A DNA stretch of 5,179 bases. Origin: Betaproteobacteria bacterium. Its GTDB lineage: Bacteria; Pseudomonadota; Gammaproteobacteria; Burkholderiales; Sulfuriferulaceae. The translations under genes and the position numbers were made by a program. Under the pieces are notes generated by a model. That model worked only from the letters and a program-made list of their open reading frames with translations, was not told the DNA's origin and did no database searches. The stretch spans positions 25,296-30,474 of the forward strand of contig DMQT01000219.1 of the NCBI GenBank assembly GCA_003455595.1, in the 5' to 3' direction. Positions within the stretch are counted from its first letter, which is position 1; every line of letters starts with the position of its first letter. Below are positions 1 through 4,934 of this stretch, one piece after another.

Positions 1-128
1 TCCGTGCTTGGCACGCGTAGCCCCAAGTCGGTGCAGGCGCACCGAATCGACTCGGCAATCGCTGCCGTCGAGTCCATCAAGGTGCCATCCCAATCAAAAA
101 TCAGTAAATCAAACCGCCTGCTGGTCAT
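1..128 (-). CDS. HAD-superfamily phosphatase, N-terminal fragment (cut by window edge)
   Basis: Only the first 42 codons are present; the gene continues past the left edge. The N-terminus reads MTSRRFDLLIFDWDGTLMDS, which contains HAD motif I (DxDGT). D12 would be the nucleophile that forms the phospho-aspartate and D14 the general acid/base. A small helical cap region seems to begin after it (STAAIAESI), as in the phosphoglycolate-phosphatase-like subfamily, so a soluble small-molecule phosphatase is the best guess. The substrate cannot be read from this fragment. The ATG lies inside the 3' end of rluC, overlapping it by 20 bp. A GGGAGG Shine-Dalgarno sequence (132-137) sits only 3 nt before the ATG, which is close but still supports this start. 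The overlap implies co-transcription and probably translational coupling with rluC. A HAD hydrolase behind rluC is, from memory, a common betaproteobacterial arrangement. Confidence 0.87.
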   Translation of the reverse strand, partial: MTSRRFDLLIFDWDGTLMDSTAAIAESIRCACTDLGLRVPST

Positions 129-1083
129 GCGCCTCCCGATCAAGTTGTGCCACAAAATCAGCCAGCTCTTTGGGCAGTGGCGCTTCCAGCAGCAGCATCT
201 CACCGGTGAGCGGATGCTTGATGCTCACCCGATGCGCATGCAAAAACATGCGCTTAAGACCCTGTTTAGCCAGCTGCTTGTTACGCGCAAAATCGCCATA
301 TTTATCGTCGCCTGCAATCGGGAAGCCTGCATGTGCCAGATGCACGCGTATCTGATGCGTACGCCCGGTTTTCAGCTCGGCTTCCAGCAAACTGAATGCC
401 TTCCAGTTGCGTTGTAAACGAAATACCGTGTGCGCTTGCTGGCCATCTGCACGCACCAGCACCCGCCGCTCGCCTGACTCATTGATATATTTGAATAAAG
501 GCTCACGCACATGCCGTAGCGCATCGCTCCAGCGGCCCAGTGTCAGCGCAAAATAGCGCTTGTCCATCTGGTTATTGCGCATCATGTCGTGCAACGCTAC
601 CAGCGCACTGCGTTTGGTGGCGAGCATCAACACCCCTGACGTCTCCCGATCCAGCCGGTGCGCCAATTCAAGAAAGCGCTGCTCAGGCAACTCCAATCGC
701 AGTTGTTCAATTACCCCCAAGCTAATACCGCTACCACCGTGCACAGCCATGCCAGCCGGTTTGTTCAATACCAGCAAGCCTTCGTGCTGATACAGGATGT
801 GTTGTGCCAAACGGCTCACATCTTTTGGCAAAATCGTGGCCTTCGCCGTACTCGGGGCAGCGACGCGGATCGGCGGGATACGCACTTCATCACCCAAAAC
901 CAGTTTACGGGAAGCATCACAACGACCTTTATTCACGCGTACTTCGCCACTGCGTAAAATCCGGTATAAATGGCTCTTAGGTACACCCTTCAGCTGGCGT
1001 GCCAGAAAGTTATCCACGCGCTGCCCGGCACCCGACTCATCTACTTTGATGTATGTGACAGATTCTTTGCGTAAATCATTCAT
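109..1083 (-). CDS. rluC: 23S rRNA pseudouridine synthase RluC
   Basis: A 324-residue cytoplasmic enzyme of the RluA/RluC/RluD family. In E. coli RluC converts uridines 955, 2504 and 2580 of 23S rRNA to pseudouridine. An N-terminal S4 RNA-binding domain covers about residues 19-70 (AGQRVDNFLARQLKGVPKS, then YRILRSGEVRVN). The catalytic domain follows, with HRLDRETSG at 142-150 and the catalytic Asp at D145, and the second family motif KTGRTHQIRVH at 239-249. The length is close to E. coli RluC (319 residues). I chose the ATG at 1083 because the distance from the start to AGQR (about 18 residues) matches E. coli. The reading frame stays open to a TTG at 1140, but the added residues do not look like the family. 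The ribosome binding site is weak. The gene is divergent from rne, as in enterobacteria, and overlaps the downstream HAD gene. RluD or another RluA-family member is less likely, given the GVPKS...YRILR segment and the rne linkage. Confidence 0.96.
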   Translation of the reverse strand: MNDLRKESVTYIKVDESGAGQRVDNFLARQLKGVPKSHLYRILRSGEVRVNKGRCDASRKLVLGDEVRIPPIRVAAPSTAKATILPKDVSRLAQHILYQHEGLLVLNKPAGMAVHGGSGISLGVIEQLRLELPEQRFLELAHRLDRETSGVLMLATKRSALVALHDMMRNNQMDKRYFALTLGRWSDALRHVREPLFKYINESGERRVLVRADGQQAHTVFRLQRNWKAFSLLEAELKTGRTHQIRVHLAHAGFPIAGDDKYGDFARNKQLAKQGLKRMFLHAHRVSIKHPLTGEMLLLEAPLPKELADFVAQLDREAHDQQAV

Positions 1084-1430
1084 TTTGCATATACTAGTTC
1101 TGCTTTCTGTGACGTCTTCCAGGCCGGTTTTATCCGGCAATTGACGGAAAATTTCGCGTCCAGGAGTACAATTAGCCGGTTAATTCGCTCACCGGATGCA
1201 AGTTTACACGCACCGCCCCTGCCACTATTTTGCACCGCCATGCCTGAAACTCCCGAGCTGTCCGAGCATGCCCTGAAGCGCATGGACGCCGCATAAAAAA
1301 GTAGCGATGGTACTGCATAAGCGCGCGAAACGCACCCTGATTTCCGGACAGACAGATTGCTTCCTCTGTCCTTACAACTAACCGCCACGCCCGAGTAACC
1401 TGGTTGTTCAAATGACTGAAATTCCAGCAT
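1080..1430 (-). CDS. Doubtful 116-codon ORF ending in an ATGA overlap with rluC
   Basis: An ATG at 1430 has a good Shine-Dalgarno sequence (AGGAG, 4 nt upstream). The frame stays open for 116 codons and stops with a TGA that overlaps the rluC ATG as ATGA. That layout would be typical of a coupled upstream gene. Against it: the predicted protein (start MLEFQSFEQPGYSG) is rich in Ser, Arg and Cys with no recognisable domain; it uses rare codons such as AGA, AGG, GGA and ATA that its neighbours largely avoid; and it lies opposite the expected rne leader and promoters. I think it is probably fortuitous, or at most a short leader ORF. Confidence 0.15.
   Translation of the reverse strand: MLEFQSFEQPGYSGVAVSCKDRGSNLSVRKSGCVSRAYAVPSLLFYAASMRFRACSDSSGVSGMAVQNSGRGGACKLASGERINRLIVLLDAKFSVNCRIKPAWKTSQKAELVYAK
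1141..1172 (+). promoter_or_regulatory. Candidate upstream rne promoter (P1)
   Basis: TTGACG at 1141-1146 matches the sigma-70 -35 box at 5 of 6 positions, and TACAAT at 1167-1172 matches the -10 box at 5 of 6. The 20-bp spacer is longer than the usual 16-18 and weakens the call. A start near 1179 would give a leader of about 330 nt, similar to the 361-nt rne leader of E. coli. Confidence 0.33.
1203..1231 (+). promoter_or_regulatory. Candidate proximal rne promoter (P2)
   Basis: TTTACA at 1203-1208 (5 of 6 to the -35 consensus) and TATTTT at 1226-1231 (4 of 6 to the -10) are separated by an ideal 17 bp. Transcription would begin near 1238 and leave a leader of about 270 nt before the rne ATG. 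Spacing makes this the better of the two candidates. E. coli rne also has several promoters. Confidence 0.42.
1346..1371 (+). promoter_or_regulatory. Hairpin in the rne 5' leader
   Basis: A perfect 7-bp inverted repeat, GGACAGA (1346-1352) and TCTGTCC (1365-1371), with a 12-nt loop. The left arm runs on into a second CAGA, so a shifted pairing is also possible. It sits in the middle of the predicted leader and could be a structural element comparable in position to the hairpins that RNase E recognises in E. coli rne mRNA. No sequence similarity to those is claimed. Confidence 0.45.
1400..1427 (+). promoter_or_regulatory. Interrupted hairpin in the rne 5' leader
   Basis: CTGG (1400-1403) pairs with CCAG (1424-1427), and TTCA (1407-1410) pairs with TGAA (1417-1420). 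A 3-by-3 internal loop separates the two short stems, and a 6-nt A-rich loop closes the top. The pairing is modest alone, but it falls in line with the hairpins on either side of it. Confidence 0.3.
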
Positions 1431-1477
1431 AAAACTCCTAAGCTGCCACTCCGCGCCGCAAGCGCGACGGTTGGTTG

Positions 1478-1509
1478 TCCCGTGACTATCGCGCGCGGGA
1501 GAACGATAA
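1478..1509 (+). promoter_or_regulatory. rne ribosome binding site masked by a hairpin
   Basis: The Shine-Dalgarno sequence GGGAG (1497-1501) stands 8 nt before the rne ATG and fixes that start. TCCCG at 1478-1482 is the exact complement of CGGGA at 1496-1500, and the stem can grow by one G-U and one G-C pair (to 1484/1494), giving 7 bp around a 9-nt loop. In that fold most of the Shine-Dalgarno sequence is paired. A second GC-rich hairpin, CGCGC/GCGCG with a CGCAA loop (1452-1466), lies just upstream. This arrangement could limit translation initiation and leave the mRNA open to cleavage; the regulatory role is inference. Confidence 0.5.
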
Positions 1510-4275
1510 ATGAAACGCATGTTATTTAATGCGACACAAGCGGAAGAACTGCGTGTCGCCATTGTAGATGGCCAGAAACTGGTTGACCTCGACATTGAAT
1601 CCGCGAGCAAAGAACAACGCAAAAGCAACATCTACAAAGGCATCGTCACCCGGGTTGAACCCAGCCTCGAAGCGGCCTTTATCGACTACGGCACCGACCG
1701 TCATGGTTTTCTGCCGTTCAAGGAACTGTCCCGCGCCTGCTTCTCCAAAGACGTTGCTGACGTGTCACGCGCACGCATCCAGGATGTACTGCGCGAGGGC
1801 CAGGAAATCATCGTCCAGGTGGAAAAAGACGAACGTGGCAACAAGGGTGCGGCACTCACCACCTACATCAGCCTGGCCGGACGCTATCTGGTACTGATGC
1901 CCAACAACCCGCGCGGCGGTGGCGTATCGCGCCGTATCGAGGGCGAAGAGCGCAACGAATTGCGCGACGTGATGGCGCAACTGGAAATCCCGTCGGGCAT
2001 GAGTATCATCGCGCGCACCGCCGGTATCGGTCGGGGCGTGGAAGAACTGCAATGGGATTTGAACTATCTCCTGCAACTCTGGAACGCCGTTGATTCCGCC
2101 GCCAACAGCCAGAAAGGCGCATTCCTGATTTATCAGGAAAGCAGCCTGGTGATCCGTGCCATCCGCGACTACTTTCAGCCCGACATTGGCGAAATCCTGA
2201 TCGATACGGAAGAAGTATTCGAGCAGGCGCAGCAGTTCATGAGCCACGTCATGCCCGGCAACGTGCATAAGGTCAAACTGTACAAGGACGACGTGCCGCT
2301 GTTCTCACGCTTCCAGATCGAACATCAGATCGAAACCGCTTTCTCCCGCGAAGTGAACCTGCCTTCCGGCGGCGCCATCGTCATAGACCACACCGAAGCA
2401 CTGGTGTCGGTGGACGTCAATTCGGCGCGCTCCACGCGGGGCGCGGATATTGAACAGACTGCCTACAACACCAACCTGGAAGCGGCCGAAGAAGTCGCCC
2501 GTCAGTTGCGTCTGCGCGACCTGGGCGGCCTGATCGTAATCGACTTCATCGACATGGAAAGCCAGCGCAACCAGCGCGAGGTGGAAAACCGCCTGCGCGA
2601 TTCGCTGCACTACGATCGTGCGCGCGTGCAGTTCGGCAAGATTTCCAAATTCGGCCTGATGGAGCTGTCGCGTCAGCGTCTGCAGCCGTCGCTGGGCGAA
2701 TCCAGCCATCAGCCCTGCCCGCGTTGCAGCGGCACCGGCTTCATTCGCGGCATTGAATCAACCGCCCTGCATATCCTGCGCATCATCCAGGAAGATGCGA
2801 TGAAGGAAAACACCGGCGCAATTCATGCACAGATTCCGGTGGACGTGGCCACTTTCCTGCTCAACGAGAAGCGCGCCGACATCTTCGCCATCGAATCCCG
2901 CCTCAAGGTGAATGTGCTGCTGATTCCAAACATCCATCTGGTCACGCCGCATTACAAAATTGCCCGTCTGCGCCACGACGAACTCAATCAAAACGACGTC
3001 ACCACGCCGAGCTACAAATTGGCTGACGCGATTGAAGATGTCGCCCATACCGAAGCCCATAAGGAAAACAAACTCGCGCCGCAGATCCCTGCGGTACGTG
3101 GCATTACGCCAGCGCAGCCCGCGCCTATCATGGAAGAAAAGCAGGCTGCACCTCAGCCGGTTGCACAGGCTGAGGCAAAGTCCGGACTGATCGGTCGCAT
3201 CTTTGGCTGGTTACAGAAGTTTGGGGATGAAAAACCCGCCCAGCCCGTCGTGGCAGAACCCGTGGCCCAACCGGTGCGTGAAACCCGCGACAGCCGTGGT
3301 CGGGGGCGCCAGCGCAGCGAGCGCAGTGCACAGGGTGAACGCAGCGAACGGCCGCCACGCGCCGCTTCCACTGAAAATCAGGAACGCGCACCACGCGGCG
3401 AACGCCCGGAGCGCCAGGAACGTACGCCACGTCCAGAACGCGCACCACGCACGGAACGCCAGGCGAACGAACGTCCAGCCAATCCAGCCGACGCCACTGT
3501 CAAATCCGAGCAGCCACGTAAACCGCGCCAGCAGCAACCGCGCCCACCCAAGCCAGAAGGTGAAGCAGCCGCCGTTGAGGCGCTGGTCGCTACCGACAGC
3601 GCACCCATCAGTGCTGCTACCCCGACTGAGTCCGGCACTCCCACCGAGCCCCGCAGTCGCCGTGGCCGTCGCGGTGGCCGCCGTGAACGCCGTCCAGAGC
3701 AGGATCAGAACAATGACGCAGTAGCCAGCGAAGCAGGGCTTGAGCACAACGTGCAAAACGCTGACGCTGTGAGCGAATCCCTCCCCGCTGCCATTCCCGT
3801 CCAAATGACAAACACACTGGAAGCGGATAACGCGCCCCTTCACGTCGTCGCCGACTTGACCGAGACGGCAGCGCCTGTTGCTGTAGCGCCTGTAACACCT
3901 GTCGCCGTAGCGCCAGCACCCATAGCGCTGGCAAAACCGGTTGCTGCGGCACCGAGCGGGCGCATGTCGGCGGACAAAGTGATCAGCGAGATGCAACTCA
4001 TCACACCTGAAGCGGCGCAGCTGCAACAGGTTGAAACGCAGGCAAAATCGACAGTCAACATCGAGCCTGCACCGCTTGCTGCGCCACGCCCACGTCGCCA
4101 GGCAGCACCGGCCATGACAGATGCAGCGGTTGAGCTGGTACAGATAGAAACCCAGCCGAGCGCGTCGACCAGCGTTGCGGATGCCGCGCCGATTGCCCGC
4201 GCACCGCGCCGGGCAGCTGCGCAGCAACAGGCAGCCCAGGAAGTCTCTTTGGAGCAAATTGAAACACGGCGTTGA
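1510..4275 (+). CDS. rne: Ribonuclease E
   Basis: Endoribonuclease of 921 residues (E. coli 1061) that starts mRNA decay, matures rRNA and tRNA, and scaffolds the degradosome at the inner membrane. The N-terminus, MKRMLFNATQAEELRVAIVDGQ, matches E. coli. In order: S1 domain about 36-119 with F57 and F67; 5'-monophosphate sensor with R169 and T170; DNase I-like catalytic domain with D302, N304 and D345 (E. coli D303, N305, D346); zinc link CPRC with C403 and C406; small domain to about 510. The remainder is predicted disordered. SGLIGRIFGWLQKFG (558-572) is an amphipathic helix equivalent to the E. coli membrane-targeting segment. A Glu/Arg-rich tract (about 593-665) and RSRRGRRGGRRERR (about 715-729) are probable RNA-binding regions. 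A Pro/Ala/Val linker and a repeat with LxQ[VI]ET motifs close the protein. No clear counterparts of the E. coli enolase or PNPase docking segments are seen. The tail and membrane helix exclude RNase G. Autoregulation through the leader is likely by analogy. Confidence 0.98.
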   Translation: MKRMLFNATQAEELRVAIVDGQKLVDLDIESASKEQRKSNIYKGIVTRVEPSLEAAFIDYGTDRHGFLPFKELSRACFSKDVADVSRARIQDVLREGQEIIVQVEKDERGNKGAALTTYISLAGRYLVLMPNNPRGGGVSRRIEGEERNELRDVMAQLEIPSGMSIIARTAGIGRGVEELQWDLNYLLQLWNAVDSAANSQKGAFLIYQESSLVIRAIRDYFQPDIGEILIDTEEVFEQAQQFMSHVMPGNVHKVKLYKDDVPLFSRFQIEHQIETAFSREVNLPSGGAIVIDHTEALVSVDVNSARSTRGADIEQTAYNTNLEAAEEVARQLRLRDLGGLIVIDFIDMESQRNQREVENRLRDSLHYDRARVQFGKISKFGLMELSRQRLQPSLGESSHQPCPRCSGTGFIRGIESTALHILRIIQEDAMKENTGAIHAQIPVDVATFLLNEKRADIFAIESRLKVNVLLIPNIHLVTPHYKIARLRHDELNQNDVTTPSYKLADAIEDVAHTEAHKENKLAPQIPAVRGITPAQPAPIMEEKQAAPQPVAQAEAKSGLIGRIFGWLQKFGDEKPAQPVVAEPVAQPVRETRDSRGRGRQRSERSAQGERSERPPRAASTENQERAPRGERPERQERTPRPERAPRTERQANERPANPADATVKSEQPRKPRQQQPRPPKPEGEAAAVEALVATDSAPISAATPTESGTPTEPRSRRGRRGGRRERRPEQDQNNDAVASEAGLEHNVQNADAVSESLPAAIPVQMTNTLEADNAPLHVVADLTETAAPVAVAPVTPVAVAPAPIALAKPVAAAPSGRMSADKVISEMQLITPEAAQLQQVETQAKSTVNIEPAPLAAPRPRRQAAPAMTDAAVELVQIETQPSASTSVADAAPIARAPRRAAAQQQAAQEVSLEQIETRR
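3382..3459 (+). repeat. Glu-Arg hexad repeat in the RNase E tail
   Basis: Residues 625-650 of RNase E hold ERAPRGER, ERTPRPER and ERAPRTER. Glu-Arg pairs fall at residues 625, 631, 637, 643 and 649, exactly six apart, with an extra pair at 634. Looser Glu-Arg pairs occur upstream at 604, 610 and 613. At DNA level the first and third octads share their first 15 bases (from 3382 and from 3436), which points to recent internal duplication. The tract sits where E. coli RNase E has its arginine-rich RNA-binding region and resembles the charged REER-type repeats known from pseudomonad RNase E. Binding of RNA or protein partners is inferred. Confidence 0.7.
4021..4272 (+). repeat. 38-residue (114-bp) repeat at the RNase E C-terminus
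   Basis: LQQVETQ begins at residue 838, LVQIETQ at 876 and LEQIETR at 914. Both steps are exactly 38 codons (DNA 4021, 4135, 4249). The two full units also share PRRxAA in register (861-866 and 899-904), and the third ends the protein two residues after its T as RR. The DNA copies have diverged, so the constant amino acids suggest selection on the protein motif. A short docking motif for a degradosome partner is a reasonable inference; the partner is unknown. Confidence 0.72.
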
Positions 4276-4294
4276 TACGACAACAAGTCTGACA

Positions 4295-4332
4295 GCAATA
4301 AAAAAGGTGGCCAGGGCCACCTTTTTTATTGC
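4295..4332. terminator. Bidirectional rho-independent terminator
   Basis: Two perfectly complementary 18-nt arms (4295-4312 and 4315-4332) meet at AG. The GC-rich core is GGTGGCC/GGCCACC, flanked by a run of six A before it and six T after it, so the hairpin reads as a terminator on both strands. It begins 20 nt after the rne stop codon and lies 40 nt beyond the stop of the convergent phosphatase gene, so it can serve both. Confidence 0.95.
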
Positions 4333-4372
4333 GTCTAAACGCTTTGATTACGCTTGATTTAACGCACTGTGT

Positions 4373-4861
4373 TTAGCCAACCTTGGTGCGTGCTGCCAAT
4401 ATGTGTTTGAGCAAACCTTCCGCCGCGTCTTCCACCATCGCCAGCGTCAGGTCAAAGCCCTGCTGCCCACCATAATATGGATCCGGCACGTCCAGATTAG
4501 GGTAACGACGACTGAAGCTCAGCAGCAGTTTGATTTTGGCATGATGACGCGCATGGGCGCGGTGTTTTAGCGCATTGAAATTTTGGCTGTCCATCGCCAG
4601 CACATAATCGAATCGATCAAAATCACTGTCCTGGACTTGGCGGCCACGCAGACCGCTGATATCAAAACCGTGGCTCAAGGCGGTACGCTGTGCGCGCAGG
4701 TCGGGCGCATCGCCGACGTGATAATCATGTGTGCCAGCCGAATCTATCGACACGACAGCAGATAAATCAGCCAATTGCAAGGCTTTGGCAAACGCACCTT
4801 CGGCCATTGGCGAACGGCAGATATTGCCCATGCACACGAATAGAACTGCTGTTTTCTTCAT
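4373..4861 (-). CDS. Low-molecular-weight protein-tyrosine phosphatase
   Basis: A 162-residue cytoplasmic phosphatase of the LMW-PTP family (Wzb/Etp/YwlE/PtpA type), the usual length for the family. The P-loop is CMGNICRS at residues 10-17, with C10 the nucleophile and R16 the phosphate-binding arginine. The conserved SAGTHDYHVGDAPD stretch (41-54) follows. The general acid is D127 in DPYYGG (127-132). These residues indicate an active enzyme that removes phosphate from protein tyrosines (some members act on arginine). Typical targets are bacterial tyrosine kinases of the Wzc type that control polysaccharide export, but no such kinase or capsule gene is seen here, so the target is unknown. 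The ATG at 4861 puts the P-loop at the family's normal position; an AAGG (4873-4876) 11 nt upstream is a weak ribosome binding site. The gene converges on rne across a shared terminator and may be co-transcribed with the minus-strand gene 73 bp upstream. Confidence 0.95.
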   Translation of the reverse strand: MKKTAVLFVCMGNICRSPMAEGAFAKALQLADLSAVVSIDSAGTHDYHVGDAPDLRAQRTALSHGFDISGLRGRQVQDSDFDRFDYVLAMDSQNFNALKHRAHARHHAKIKLLLSFSRRYPNLDVPDPYYGGQQGFDLTLAMVEDAAEGLLKHILAARTKVG

Positions 4862-4883
4862 TTAAAACAATACCTTATAAGCA

Positions 4884-4910
4884 TTTTGAAGGTAAATTTT
4901 ACCACCAAAA
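4884..4910. promoter_or_regulatory. Imperfect 27-bp inverted repeat upstream of the phosphatase gene
   Basis: Centred on base 4897, GGTAAA (4891-4896) and TTTACC (4898-4903) form a perfect inner repeat. After two unpaired positions on each side, TTTTG (4884-4888) and CAAAA (4906-4910) continue the symmetry, so 11 of 13 pairs match. It lies in the 73-bp spacer, 23 bp from the phosphatase start codon. It lacks the GC-rich core and T-run of a terminator. A protein-binding operator is the more natural reading, but no known regulator's site is recognised. Confidence 0.4.
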
Positions 4911-4934
4911 ACCTACAAATGCATCTTAATAAAA

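Larger units (their letters stand above)
1084..1509. other. Divergent rluC–rne intergenic region
   Basis: This 426-bp spacer holds no convincing protein gene. On the plus strand it carries two candidate rne promoters and a leader of roughly 270-330 nt with three inverted repeats (1346-1371, 1400-1427, 1478-1500), listed separately. Two further short inverted repeats lie close to the rluC side: GCCGG/CCGGC at 1123-1138 with a 6-nt loop, and CCGGT/ACCGG at 1176-1195 with a 10-nt loop. In E. coli the same divergent spacer holds the 361-nt rne leader, through which RNase E controls its own mRNA stability; the similar length and position here suggest a similar role by inference. I found no convincing sigma-70 promoter for rluC on the minus strand. 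Confidence 0.7.

Noticed and set aside
1123..1138. GCCGG/CCGGC inverted repeat with a 6-nt AT-rich loop just upstream of rluC, considered as a terminator or operator.
   Set aside because: The stem is only 5 bp and has no T-run on either strand; too weak to name a function.
1084..1140. A longer rluC start at TTG 1140, adding 19 residues.
   Set aside because: The added residues do not resemble RluC proteins, and the ATG at 1083 reproduces the E. coli N-terminal spacing to the S4 domain.
1240..1296. An 18-codon plus-strand ORF (MPETPELSEHALKRMDAA) in the rne leader, starting almost at the predicted P2 transcription start, possibly a leader peptide.
   Set aside because: There is no Shine-Dalgarno sequence and no run of a single amino acid or stalling motif. 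A chance ORF of this size is expected in such a spacer, although leaderless translation cannot be excluded.
1404..1433. TTGTTC and CATAAA (18-bp spacer) as a third rne promoter close to the start codon.
   Set aside because: The -35 matches at only 3 positions and there is no other support; the two upstream candidates fit better.
3203..3724. A 173-codon plus-strand frame inside rne (+1 relative to rne) that might suggest an overlapping gene or a frameshift product.
   Set aside because: It is His/Ala/Arg-rich low-complexity sequence produced by the repetitive rne tail, with no domain or slippery site seen.
3211..4320. Long minus-strand open frames opposite the 3' half of rne.
   Set aside because: They are rich in Cys, Arg and Trp with no domain, and arise because the Arg/Ala/Pro-rich rne tail leaves few stops on the other strand.
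4335..4376. CTAAAC at 4335-4340 and GTTTAG at 4371-4376 as a second hairpin between rne and the phosphatase gene.
   Set aside because: A short stem with a 30-nt loop is easily due to chance, and the strong terminator beside it already explains the spacer.
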